Positions 9,801-17,716 of a stretch of DNA of 64,000 nucleotides are shown piece after piece. Position 1 is the first letter of the stretch, and each line of letters starts with the position of its first letter. Location: contig DPDG01000077.1 in assembly GCA_003526375.1 (NCBI GenBank), forward strand, positions 124,001-188,000, in the 5' to 3' direction. This stretch comes from Lentisphaeria bacterium. GTDB taxonomy: Bacteria > Verrucomicrobiota > Lentisphaeria > Victivallales > UBA1829. Made by a program: the position numbers and the translations under genes. The notes under the pieces were generated by a model that saw nothing but the letters and a program-made list of their open reading frames with translations, did not search any database and was not told where the DNA came from.

Positions 9801-9900
9801 CCTGCAGCGCAATGAAAAAGAGTCTGCGGAGAAGGCTTACCGCAAGGCGCTTCAGTATGGCGCCGAGCGCGATGCGTCTCTTGAGGAACAGTTCAAATAA
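6865..9900 (+). CDS. Exported giant coiled-coil protein with TPR-like ends
   Basis: The 1011-residue protein begins with a clear signal peptide (positive MKK, hydrophobic core, cleavage near ISAQG at residues 26-30). Residues about 35-95 look like a TPR-type helical pair. Roughly residues 100-880 are an almost unbroken coiled coil rich in Lys, Glu, Ala and Leu. The C-terminus (about 925-1005) again resembles TPR helices (WGTALWQYWRAADIAG, ESAEKAYRKALQYG). No catalytic motif is visible, so it is probably a periplasmic or envelope scaffold. It has an AAGGA site upstream and sits between hflX and ybaB-recR on the same strand. I do not recognise a named family; coiled-coil similarity searches will be misleading here. 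Confidence 0.85.
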   Translation: MKKIAFWNGSVFTLVLAAALLAAPDISAQGTGAAAPRREISRDLWNLWRKGFELFEKGEMKMISGKYEESIPFYQQSLDAFNQVKKQNPDWNKSVIDYRISLSTRRIASAKRKAKEAAESAKRVAERKKYEAEARAVREKDEKYKAVSNENEKLKKQLEALQGELKNVRYNAERGNAAIKQIRELLAERDVLEKKLAVLNLQYTELLEKHKKASISPETEKLLTTEQAKNAAFMKLIKEQNDELANIKKQYNELTAEKEKRDKMLEDVSKTLSNEKTFAEVERKKLQDDLAEAKKKLEETGNKLKASSIALAEKTRAAEEAAELISKLKAGQTLAASARRIETEAAAVKKDNETLRKAVASAVAEKAELTGKLAKEMEASAKLKKDLVLNIEQRNSFAKANDSMSKQLAELEKNFRKMAEDNTAMKKELAKATADRDLFAKKVNEKFNDMADKRIAELKTQIASLNTALAAQKKTNESLAAASRKQVEESAKLAAAKAELEAQLKKQDAALAGQSDAAGQLARKNAEVKVLREKLAANEAAAKKLAGEMETLKRSLAASKKVATDSKEVDTARLESAIAALTAKLTATEKTLKEVSASRDGFETQVKTMKAQIAKADDSIKENAALKHKVTELSGKLASQEQARTALEAVKKSLETEVANLKSKSVKQAAELPAGSDAAKAELTRLTASLIELREANAQYENAVRNLTSARKKLEAEKGELAQKLAEAEKQLEARDVAPNNSVVAKENLELKEKVVRSEKLYAELKAERNELASRRVTLDKEVVKLRQENENLKKSETLLKADLKRWSEGAGGVAGDTIAKKNQAIDELIRELESGKADRKKMELEITDLRNEASRQKIRADKAVETAKKAVSDSRRFRRELANLRADIEDGMILSKSSGKPGTSVTVTSPEKGKNTKEYVSITEEKPTYNVREYQQAMDQARAAEAKKDWGTALWQYWRAADIAGKRPEPYLALVRIHLQRNEKESAEKAYRKALQYGAERDASLEEQFK

Positions 9901-9927
9901 TCAAATCAGAAAACAGGATGTGACAAG

Positions 9928-10260
9928 ATGTCGATGTTTGGCAATCTCGGTGAAATGGCGGGACTCATGAAGAAATTCGGTGAGATCCAGAAAAATATGA
10001 AGAAAATGAAGGAAGATCTTGCGGCAATCGAAGTCGCGGGGAAAAATGCGGCCGGACAGGTGGAAGTCGTGGTTTCCGGCGATTTCAATGTGAAGAAGGT
10101 TTACATTTCTCCCTCTCTTGCCGAAATGAAAGATGCCGCGATTCTGGAGTCCGCCGTGTTCGAGGCGATGAACAATGCGCTTGTTCAGGCAAAAATGGAG
10201 AGTGCGAAGAAGCTTTCCGAAGCAACCGGCGGAATCAATATTCCCGGGATCACCGGATAA
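9928..10260 (+). CDS. ybaB: YbaB/EbfC family nucleoid-associated protein
   Basis: The 110-residue product has the YbaB layout: an N-terminal helix (GLMKKFGEIQKNMKKMKEDL), a short beta region (VVVSGDFNVKKVYI) and a C-terminal helix with NNALVQAKMESAKK. YbaB dimers bind DNA. The gene lies 6 bases before recR, the usual pairing in bacteria, but dnaX, the common third member, is absent here. AGGA lies about 9 bases before the ATG. Confidence 0.93.
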   Translation: MSMFGNLGEMAGLMKKFGEIQKNMKKMKEDLAAIEVAGKNAAGQVEVVVSGDFNVKKVYISPSLAEMKDAAILESAVFEAMNNALVQAKMESAKKLSEATGGINIPGITG

Positions 10261-10266
10261 GAAGAT

Positions 10267-10884
10267 ATGACCGGAAAGTATCCACAGGCGCTTGAAGAGC
10301 TCATGGAGCTTCTGCGCGGTCTGCCGGGAGTCGGAAGGCGCAGTGCGGAACGGATGGCGCTGTCGCTTTTTGCGTGGGACGGTGAGAAGCTCGAAGCTTT
10401 GTCTGAGAATCTGCGCACGTTGAAACAGCGCGTCCGCAAGTGTCCGCAGTGCGGCAATCTCGCCGGCGACGACACGGAGGACGGACTTTGCATGATCTGT
10501 ATTTCTCCGGTTCGCGATGCGTCAGTGGTCTGCGTGGTCGAGGAGGCGACGCAGATTCGCAGTATTGAGGCGAGTGGTGTTTTCAAGGGGTTGTATCATG
10601 TGCTCGGCGGGCGTATCGCTCCGTTGGAGGGAAAAGGAATCGAGTCGATTGATGTGGATGGTCTGGAAAAGCGGATTGCCGGAGGCGGAATCCGTGAAAT
10701 CATTCTTGCCCTGAGTCCCGATGTGGAAGGGCAGGCGACTGCGATTTATCTGGCGAACCGTTTGAAATTTCCTGAATTGAAAATCAGCCGTCTGGCGCAG
10801 GGGCTTCCCGCCGGATCGGATTTGAGTTATGCTGATCCCGCCACGATTGCCGCGGCGGTGAGCGGACGGACACGGTTCGACTGA
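10267..10884 (+). CDS. recR: Recombination protein RecR
   Basis: RecR works with RecF/RecO to load RecA at gaps. The 205-residue protein has an N-terminal helix-hairpin-helix (LRGLPGVGRRSAERMAL), a four-cysteine zinc finger (CPQCGNL and CMIC), and a Toprim domain containing VCVVEEATQIRSIE and the typical YHVLGGRIAPLEG segment. Length and order match the family. It is directly downstream of ybaB. Confidence 0.96.
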   Translation: MTGKYPQALEELMELLRGLPGVGRRSAERMALSLFAWDGEKLEALSENLRTLKQRVRKCPQCGNLAGDDTEDGLCMICISPVRDASVVCVVEEATQIRSIEASGVFKGLYHVLGGRIAPLEGKGIESIDVDGLEKRIAGGGIREIILALSPDVEGQATAIYLANRLKFPELKISRLAQGLPAGSDLSYADPATIAAAVSGRTRFD

Positions 10885-10939
10885 TTTTGAAGCAAGGGAT
10901 TCAGGTTCAGGGAATTTCAGAAAAAGACTCAGGAGAGTG

Positions 10940-11812
10940 ATGATGGAAAATGACAAGATCAGGATTGCTTTGCTTCAGGACAGAGACCGTGGTTCGGCTG
11001 CTGCCGCTGCGGACATGACGGAAAGGCTGATTGCGGAAGCCGCCGCGAACGGCGCGAAAATCATCTGCACGCAGGAGCTTTTCCTGACGGAATATTTCTG
11101 CTGGAAGCAGGACCCGGCGTTTTTCGATCTGGCGCACCGGATACCGTCCGCATTGACGGATCGTTTCTGCGGGATTGCGAAGCGTCACGAAGTGGTTCTG
11201 ATTCTTTCCCTGTTCGAGCATCGTGCTCCGGGACTGCACCACAATACCGCCGTTGTGATCGATGCGGACGGAAGGCTTCTCGGCAGATACCGGAAGATGC
11301 ATATTCCGCAGGACCCCGGATTCGAGGAAAAATTCTATTTCACGCCCGGAGATACCGGATTTCAGGCGTTTGATACGAAATACGGGCGGATCGGCGTGAT
11401 CATCTGCTGGGATCAGTGGTATCCCGAGTCGGCGCGTCTGACCGCGCTGAAAGGGGCGAAGATCATATTCTGTCCTACGGCGATCGGAGGACTTGCCTCG
11501 GAGGGGATGGAGCTGGGGGCTCTCCAGCGGGATGCATGGTTGAATGTCCAGCGAGGGCACGCGGTTGCAAACGGCTGTTATTATGCCGCCGTGAATCGTG
11601 TCGGCGTGGAGCATGACACCCGTTTCTGGGGATCATCGTTCGTCTGTGATTTTTATGGAAACCATATTGCGATGGGAACGCTTGACGGATGTGAAATTCT
11701 GTATGCGGACTGTGATTTTCATGCCATGGAGGAGCATCGGCGGATGTGGCCGTTCTTCCGTGACCGCAGAATTGACGCATATGAAAAACTGATGAGGCGT
11801 TTTGATGATTGA
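10940..11812 (+). CDS. aguB: N-carbamoylputrescine amidase
   Basis: This nitrilase-superfamily enzyme hydrolyses N-carbamoylputrescine to putrescine, CO2 and ammonia. The catalytic triad is visible: Glu in TQELFLTEYF, Lys in RKMHIPQD and Cys in VIICWDQWYPE. The length (about 290 residues) fits. ATGs at 10940 and 10943 both follow AGGAG. The last 8 bases overlap the agmatine deiminase gene, so the two consecutive steps of the agmatine-to-putrescine pathway are translationally coupled. No arginine decarboxylase is in the window, so agmatine may be made elsewhere or imported. Confidence 0.93.
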   Translation: MMENDKIRIALLQDRDRGSAAAAADMTERLIAEAAANGAKIICTQELFLTEYFCWKQDPAFFDLAHRIPSALTDRFCGIAKRHEVVLILSLFEHRAPGLHHNTAVVIDADGRLLGRYRKMHIPQDPGFEEKFYFTPGDTGFQAFDTKYGRIGVIICWDQWYPESARLTALKGAKIIFCPTAIGGLASEGMELGALQRDAWLNVQRGHAVANGCYYAAVNRVGVEHDTRFWGSSFVCDFYGNHIAMGTLDGCEILYADCDFHAMEEHRRMWPFFRDRRIDAYEKLMRRFDD

Positions 11813-12869
11813 AATCTTTGCCAATGAGGAGTCTCCGAAGGCGCTCGGCTTTGCGATGCCGCCGGAATGGAGTGTGCAGGAGTCCGTTTTCCTGAGCTGG
11901 CCGTCGAACCCGCAGACATGGCCCGGCGTATTCCGCAGAGCGGAGGAGGCATATGCGTCTTTTGCCGCTGCGATTTCCCGATATGAACGGGTGCGCATTA
12001 TCTGCGCCGCATCGGAGTTTGACCGCGTCAACGATGCGCTTGCGGACGCGAATGCGTGTTTTGAGCGGATCGAGCTCCTCGATATTCCCACAAATGACGC
12101 ATGGTGCCGGGATCACGGCCCGATTTTCGTGAAGAATCCGCAGACGGGCGAGCGGGCGGTTCTTGATTTCACTTACAATGCCTGGGGCGGCAAGTTTCCT
12201 CCGTGGGATAAAGACAATGCGGTTCCCCGGCATGTTGCGGAATATTTCAATCTCCGGCGTTTTCAAATTCCGTTTGTCTGCGAAGGGGGTGCGCTTGAAG
12301 TCAACGGGGCAGGGGATCTTCTCACGACGCGGTCTGTAATTCTGAATGAGAACCGGAATCCCGGAATCACCGAGTCCGAAGCGGAGGAGATTCTCTGCGA
12401 GTCCCTCGGCGTCGAGCAGGTGCTCTGGCTGGACCGCGGTCTTTCCGGCGATGATACCGACGGACATATTGATACGATTGCCCGCTTTGTCCGCGAGGAT
12501 GCGGTGCTTGCTCCGTCCGCGCCGTCCGGCAGTCCGAATCACGATGTCCTGAAAGAAAATATCCATGCGCTCCGCAGAATGCGCACCTCGAACAGCGGGA
12601 CGCTTCTGGAAGTGATTCCCCTGAATTCTCCGAAGCCGATCACTCCCGAAGGATGGCGGGAGGAGATCCTGCCGGCGACTTATGCGAATTTCCTGCTGAT
12701 CAATCATGCGGTTCTCGTGCCGGTCTATCGTCAGGATTCCGCCGATACTGAAGCAATGGAAATCATCGGGCAGGCTTATCCCGGACGCACCGTAATTCCG
12801 ATCGACTGCCATGATATCATTCTGGAGGGCGGCGCGTTGCACTGCCTGAGCCAGCAGCAGCCGCTGTAG
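11805..12869 (+). CDS. aguA: Agmatine deiminase
   Basis: The enzyme converts agmatine to N-carbamoylputrescine, supplying AguB. It belongs to the PAD_porph/guanidino-group-modifying family. The N-terminus has the typical FLSWPSNPQTWPG. Active-site motifs DAWCRDHGP and GDDTDGHID are present, and the catalytic Cys is in the C-terminal LEGGALHCLSQQQP. The 354-residue length is normal. GAGG lies 8 bases before the ATG, within the end of aguB. The gene order aguB-aguA between recR and recQ is a local insertion of polyamine metabolism among recombination genes. Confidence 0.95.
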   Translation: MIEIFANEESPKALGFAMPPEWSVQESVFLSWPSNPQTWPGVFRRAEEAYASFAAAISRYERVRIICAASEFDRVNDALADANACFERIELLDIPTNDAWCRDHGPIFVKNPQTGERAVLDFTYNAWGGKFPPWDKDNAVPRHVAEYFNLRRFQIPFVCEGGALEVNGAGDLLTTRSVILNENRNPGITESEAEEILCESLGVEQVLWLDRGLSGDDTDGHIDTIARFVREDAVLAPSAPSGSPNHDVLKENIHALRRMRTSNSGTLLEVIPLNSPKPITPEGWREEILPATYANFLLINHAVLVPVYRQDSADTEAMEIIGQAYPGRTVIPIDCHDIILEGGALHCLSQQQPL

Positions 12870-12911
12870 CGTGTCTTGTATCTGCGTGTATGCCATGGTA
12901 TATTATGCGGT

Positions 12912-15254
12912 ATGAATAATGAACTTTACAGCATACTGAAACGATATTTCGGGTTTGATTCCTTCCTTGACCATCAGGAGGCCGTCGTCAAGGACGTCCT
13001 GAACGGCGAGGATGTCTGCGTCATCATGCCGACCGGCGCGGGAAAATCGCTCTGTTACCAACTGCCGCTCCTGATGAGGCCCGGATACAGCATCGTGGTT
13101 TCGCCGCTGATTTCCCTGATGAAGGATCAGGTGGATTCCCTGCGTGAACGGGGGATTCCGGCGGCGTTTGTCAATACGAGTGTTTCGTCTGCGGAACAGT
13201 TTGCGACTCTGGGGGATGCCGCGAATGGAAAGGTGAAACTTCTGTATGTCGCTCCGGAGCGTTTTCAGACGAATTCCTTCCGGAATTTTCTGCGGTCGAA
13301 TCCGCCCGGTGCGCTTGTCGTGGATGAAGCGCACTGCATCAGCCAGTGGGGGCATGACTTCCGCCCGTCGTATCTGCGCCTGGGGGAAATGATCGAGGCA
13401 TTCAACATCCCGCAGGTCTGCGCTTTCACGGCGACTGCGACTCAGCATGTGCGGGAGGATATCATCAAACAGCTCCGGCGCCCGGAGATGACTCTGCATG
13501 TCGCCGGCTTCAAGCGTCCGAACCTTGCTTTTTCCGTTGTGCATACCGGGGGTGCGGAACAGAAGAACGCTTTCATTCGCAAGCTGCTGGCGAAGAAACG
13601 GGTGCCGACCATCATCTACACGTCTACGCGAAAAGCCGTCGAACAGCTTCAGGATGAATTCAAATGCATCGCCTATCACGCGGGAATGTCCGACTCGGAA
13701 CGAACGGATGCGCAGGACCGTTTCATGAACGAATCCTGCCCGGTTCTGGTTGCCACCAATGCGTTCGGCATGGGAATCGACCGTCCGGATGTGCGCCGCG
13801 TGATCCATTACAACATTCCGGGTTCGATTGAGGCATACTATCAGGAGGCGGGGCGCGCAGGACGGGACGGCGAACCGGCGGAATGCATTCTGCTTTACTC
13901 TTACAGCGACCGTTTCATTCAGGAATTTCTGATCGATCTGAACAATCCTCCGAAAGAAATTGTGGAGGAAGTCTACGAGGTTCTTCTCAAGGAGTCACGC
14001 AGACGCCGGAACACGGTTCTGGAAATGACGATGGCGCAGATCCTGCCTCAGGTCGCGGACGCGAAATCCGAGGGGCAGATCGGTGCTGCGCTGAGCATTC
14101 TGGAACAGAACAATTACATTGCGCGAGCATACAATGCGCATGACCGCGTCCGGCTCCATTTCACCGGCGACCCAGAAGCTTTGTGCCGGGAGCATGGGAC
14201 GCAGGCGACCCAGCGTTCGCGTTTCATTTACCGTTTTCTTGCCGCGAAAGGGAGCCGTGCGCTTCTGGAAAGCGAATACACTTATGAGGAGCTTGCCCGC
14301 ATCGGCGGACTGAATGTGGAACAGATCAAACGGGTTATTGCAAATCTGAACGGCTCCGTCCTGAATTACACGCTCCCGTTCCGCGGGCGTGCCACGGAAC
14401 TGCTTTGCCCTGAAAAAGAGGAACTTGAAATTGATTTTGCCGAACTGGAATATAAACGCAAGCTTGAAACGGACCGTCTGGAGGATGTGATCCGTTATAC
14501 GAAGAATGCGAAGTGCCGTCAGGGGTATCTGATCTCTTATTTCGGGGAGGATGCCGGAAATTGGAAGTGTGAAAACTGTGATCTCTGTTCCGGAAACGCG
14601 GCGTATTCACGGAAGCTGACGGAACGCGAGCAGGAAGCGGCCATGACGATTCTGCTGGCTGTCCAGGCTTTTGGCGGACGGCTCGGGGGAGGGCGTTTGA
14701 GCCAGATTCTTGCCGGGGCGCGCCGTCCGGAGATTACCAGATGCGGCTATGACCGCGATCCTTTTTTCGGCAGTCTGAAGTCTTTGAGCCAGAACAATAT
14801 TCTGCTTTTTATGAAAGCGCTGGAAGCGGCGAATTATTTGAAACGGGTAGGGAATCCGGAGTATCCGTGCCTCGGACTCAGTACACTTGGCACCGACATG
14901 CTTCGCGGAAAAAAAACGCTTTCTCTTGCGATTCCTGAACTGAAAAGCGCCGAGCCGGAACGGACGAAAAGGGAAAAGAAAAAAGTCATTTCCGCGCGGG
15001 GAGAGATCAGGGAACGGGTTCTTTACGGCAGCGATGAAGAACTGTTTGAACATTTGCGCGAGCTTCGTGCGGAACTTGCTGCAAAGAAACGGGTTCCGGC
15101 TTACTGTATCCTGCCGGACGCCACACTGCGCGAGTTTGCCGAAAAACGTCCGATTTCCGTTCCCGAAGCGGCTTTGATCCGCGGCGTCGGCAATGCAAAA
15201 CTGCGCACGATTGTGCCGTTCTTTCTGGAAGCGGTCCGGAACTGGAGCAACTAG
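12912..15254 (+). CDS. recQ: ATP-dependent DNA helicase RecQ
   Basis: RecQ is a 3'-5' DNA helicase in recombination and fork repair. The 780-residue product has the Walker A motif MPTGAGKSLCYQLP, the DEAH box VDEAHCISQWGHDFRPSY, helicase motif VI (YYQEAGRAGRDGEP), a zinc-binding segment with CRQGYLISYFGED and CENCDLC, a winged helix, and a C-terminal HRDC domain. The start MNNELYSILKRYFG at 12912 matches family starts; the ribosome binding site is weak. An in-frame start 36 bases upstream is less likely. Confidence 0.95.
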   Translation: MNNELYSILKRYFGFDSFLDHQEAVVKDVLNGEDVCVIMPTGAGKSLCYQLPLLMRPGYSIVVSPLISLMKDQVDSLRERGIPAAFVNTSVSSAEQFATLGDAANGKVKLLYVAPERFQTNSFRNFLRSNPPGALVVDEAHCISQWGHDFRPSYLRLGEMIEAFNIPQVCAFTATATQHVREDIIKQLRRPEMTLHVAGFKRPNLAFSVVHTGGAEQKNAFIRKLLAKKRVPTIIYTSTRKAVEQLQDEFKCIAYHAGMSDSERTDAQDRFMNESCPVLVATNAFGMGIDRPDVRRVIHYNIPGSIEAYYQEAGRAGRDGEPAECILLYSYSDRFIQEFLIDLNNPPKEIVEEVYEVLLKESRRRRNTVLEMTMAQILPQVADAKSEGQIGAALSILEQNNYIARAYNAHDRVRLHFTGDPEALCREHGTQATQRSRFIYRFLAAKGSRALLESEYTYEELARIGGLNVEQIKRVIANLNGSVLNYTLPFRGRATELLCPEKEELEIDFAELEYKRKLETDRLEDVIRYTKNAKCRQGYLISYFGEDAGNWKCENCDLCSGNAAYSRKLTEREQEAAMTILLAVQAFGGRLGGGRLSQILAGARRPEITRCGYDRDPFFGSLKSLSQNNILLFMKALEAANYLKRVGNPEYPCLGLSTLGTDMLRGKKTLSLAIPELKSAEPERTKREKKKVISARGEIRERVLYGSDEELFEHLRELRAELAAKKRVPAYCILPDATLREFAEKRPISVPEAALIRGVGNAKLRTIVPFFLEAVRNWSN

Positions 15255-15304
15255 GACACCGACACAGCCTTTGCCGGCATCCCCCGGTTCCGCCGTATTC
15301 CGGC

Positions 15305-15859
15305 TTACTTGTTGAATATCTTATAGTTGCGTTCGGAATTCTTCACCAGTCCTTTTGCCGTTGCAGGATCGAAAGGACCTTCCACTGTGACAATGATCGT
15401 CTCATTGTCCGTCAGGAGCTCCGGCTTGAAAGAACGGTAATACATGCCGTCGATCACAAAAGCAAGTTCACTGGAACTCCCTTTGGCGCGCATGTTGACG
15501 GAAAGGGCGCTCCATATCTTCTGCCCGCGGTCGGTAAGCGTGATGATGAGGTCAAAGAATTCCGGGTCGCTCTTCCGCTGGACCATACCGATTTTCATGA
15601 TATCGCGTGAATGCAGGTAGGAATTCTTGTTCACGCATACCGTACCCCCGGAAAAGGATTCCAGCTCCTTCTCCATCATGTCGCCACGCTGGTATTTGAT
15701 CATGTCATGAATCGAAACCACATAGCTGGGAGTCTGATCGACTTCTTCGTTGAAAAACTTGTCGGGATTGGCAAGCGCTTCTTCGCAGGAAGAGGCACCC
15801 ATCAGGAAAATCGCGGCGACTCCTGCCGCGGCAGCGGAAAACACACATGACAGTTTCAT
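15305..15859 (-). CDS. Exported protein with SecD-P1-head-like domain, last gene of the Mla-type operon
   Basis: The 184-residue product starts with a signal peptide and a cysteine after GASSC, a poor but possible lipobox. The rest reads like the P1-head subdomain of SecD: a pattern of LITLTDRGQKIW, LAFVIDGMYYRSF and VEGPFDPATAKGLV resembles the SecD segments that follow 'ft..G...f', 'lai.ldg.v' and 'g.ft.e.A..la'. This is my reading by eye and needs a profile search. AAGGAG lies 9 bases before the chosen ATG. It follows the MlaD-like gene by 34 bases, so it probably works with the lipid transporter in the periplasm rather than in Sec secretion. Confidence 0.7.
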   Translation of the reverse strand: MKLSCVFSAAAAGVAAIFLMGASSCEEALANPDKFFNEEVDQTPSYVVSIHDMIKYQRGDMMEKELESFSGGTVCVNKNSYLHSRDIMKIGMVQRKSDPEFFDLIITLTDRGQKIWSALSVNMRAKGSSSELAFVIDGMYYRSFKPELLTDNETIIVTVEGPFDPATAKGLVKNSERNYKIFNK

Positions 15860-15893
15860 TGCTTCATACTCCTTGTTTTGACCGTGATATGGC

Positions 15894-16970
15894 TCAGAGA
15901 GCTCCGAGCAGGACGCTGCCGAAGGTGGCGACCGGCGCCATCTCGCGCAAATCATCCACCGCACTGCGGATCTCCCTGACCGTATCGCGCATTTCATTGT
16001 AAAGGGAATCATCGGTCATCAGTTTGTTCAATGTTCCCTTTTTATTGCTCATCATTTTCGCAAGAGTATCCAAATTCTCAAGCGTCGAATTCAAATTGTT
16101 GTAGAACCGTCCGTCGTCCATCATGAACTTCGCAAGACTTCCCTTGTCGGCATTCAGTTTGACGGCAAACGCATTCATATTCTTCATGAATGCCGTCATT
16201 TCCCGGTAGGCTTCCTCGTCGTTCAGGAGTTTGCCGAGCGTGCCTTTGCCGGACTGAATCTCGGCAAGGATTGCGTCAAACTTCTTTGAAAATGCGGAAA
16301 GCTCCACGAAAGCTTTCTGGGCATCCACATAAAATGCCGGATCGGTGAAAAGCTTGCCGAGCGTGCCTTTGCCGGCTTTGATCTCCTCACAGATGTCATT
16401 CAGGTTTTTTGCATTTTCCTCAATCCGTTTCAGGGCGTCGCGGATTTTTTCAAGGACGCCGCCCTCCAGAATCACTTCACGGAAATACTTCTCATCCTCG
16501 CGGAATGCGGCGATCAGCTCCGAAGCCTCCTTGATGATGTCGATCGGCGGCAGTCCGTCGAATACGGTGTCTGCGGGGAACGGCTCGCCTTCGGGAGCGC
16601 CGGGATTGATATTCACGTAGGCGCCGCCGAAGACGGAGGAGTTCTGGATCAGCATCTCGTACCCTTGATAGATGCGGATATCTTTGCGGAGTTTCATTTT
16701 TACGATGACCGCATTGTTGCCGGGGGCGAGCTCCAGCGAATCGACCGTGCCCATTTCCACGCCGATGATCTTGACTTTGTCATTCACCGCAAGGGTGCTG
16801 GCATGGGGAAAACGCGCGGAGATGTAGAAATGCTTTCTGGTGTCGAAGAAATCCTTGCCTCGGATCACCACGGTAAAGTAAAACAGAATGCACAGGGCAC
16901 CGATGCAGAACAGCCCCGTCAGGAATTCGGGAGAGAGCAGAAGATTGCGTTTTCGGTTCATGATATTCAT
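15894..16970 (-). CDS. mlaD: MlaD-type MCE domain protein
   Basis: MCE proteins form periplasmic hexamers that bind lipids for ABC transporters of the Mla type. This 358-residue protein has one N-terminal membrane anchor (about residues 14-33), an MCE domain (about 38-120, containing VKIIGVEMGTVDSLEL), and a helical tail. The tail carries four copies of a short repeat: GKGTLGKLFTD, GKGTLGKLLND, DKGSLAKFMMD and KKGTLNKLMTD. Its ATG overlaps the stop of the ATPase gene (ATGA), showing tight coupling. A second ATG three codons later is also possible. Confidence 0.9.
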   Translation of the reverse strand: MNIMNRKRNLLLSPEFLTGLFCIGALCILFYFTVVIRGKDFFDTRKHFYISARFPHASTLAVNDKVKIIGVEMGTVDSLELAPGNNAVIVKMKLRKDIRIYQGYEMLIQNSSVFGGAYVNINPGAPEGEPFPADTVFDGLPPIDIIKEASELIAAFREDEKYFREVILEGGVLEKIRDALKRIEENAKNLNDICEEIKAGKGTLGKLFTDPAFYVDAQKAFVELSAFSKKFDAILAEIQSGKGTLGKLLNDEEAYREMTAFMKNMNAFAVKLNADKGSLAKFMMDDGRFYNNLNSTLENLDTLAKMMSNKKGTLNKLMTDDSLYNEMRDTVREIRSAVDDLREMAPVATFGSVLLGAL

Positions 16971-17716
16971 AATACACCAGCCTTTCGGGTATGAAATTGT
17001 GCGGAGATAAATTCTCTGACCAATGGATTTTCACTCTTCATGAAGTCGGCGGGAGCCCCGCATTCGATCATGGAGCCGTCATAAAGCATCGCAACCGTGT
17101 CGCCTATATTCAGGGCGCTGACAAGATCGTGTGTCACGACCACGGAAGTCATGCGGTATTTGCTTTTCAACGTGTCGATCAAACCGTCGATCTTACGCGA
17201 CATCACGGGGTCCAGCCCCGAAGTCGGTTCATCGTAAAGCATGATCTTCGGATTGCAGACCACCGCCCGGGCGAGTCCGGCGCGCTTCACCATGCCGCCG
17301 GAAATCTCCCCCGGCATTTTGTACATGGAGTCTTCCAGTTCCAGAAAAGCCAGCATCTCCATGACTTTTTCCCGGATCTGCTCCTCGGTATAGCTGTAAC
17401 GTTCGCGCAAAGGCAGAGCCACGTTGTCATAAATATTCATCCAGTTCAGCAGCGCTCCGCCCTGAAACAACATGCCTGTGCCGGAACGCAGAGCCTCCAG
17501 CTCCCGGCGGTGCATCCGCTCCACATGCATACCGTCCACGATCACATCGCCGGAGTCCGGCTGCATCAGGCCGATGATATGGGAAAGCGTAACCGATTTG
17601 CCGGTGCCGGACGGCCCGACGATGATGAAGGTCTCTCCTTCCTTCACATGAAAAGAGAGTCCGTCCAGAACCCTGCGCCCTCCGAGCGTTTTGCTTACAT
17701 TGCGAAACTCAATCAT
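16967..17716 (-). CDS. mlaF: MlaF-type ABC transporter ATP-binding protein
   Basis: This 249-residue ATPase has Walker A GPSGTGKS, signature EISGGMVKRAGLARA, Walker B IMLYDEPTSGLDPV and the H-loop VVTHD. The SGGM signature and the sequence around it are typical of the lipid transporter ATPase MlaF. I chose the ATG at 17716 (MIEFRNVS), which overlaps the permease stop by one base (TGATG). An upstream extension of the frame lies inside the permease gene and is not real. It powers lipid movement between the membranes with the MlaE-like and MlaD-like proteins. Confidence 0.93.
   Translation of the reverse strand: MIEFRNVSKTLGGRRVLDGLSFHVKEGETFIIVGPSGTGKSVTLSHIIGLMQPDSGDVIVDGMHVERMHRRELEALRSGTGMLFQGGALLNWMNIYDNVALPLRERYSYTEEQIREKVMEMLAFLELEDSMYKMPGEISGGMVKRAGLARAVVCNPKIMLYDEPTSGLDPVMSRKIDGLIDTLKSKYRMTSVVVTHDLVSALNIGDTVAMLYDGSMIECGAPADFMKSENPLVREFISAQFHTRKAGVL

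Noticed and set aside
8050..9801. 583-residue minus-strand frame opposite the coiled-coil gene
   Set aside because: Arg/Phe/Leu-rich low-complexity product expected from the complement of a Lys/Glu/Ala coiled coil.
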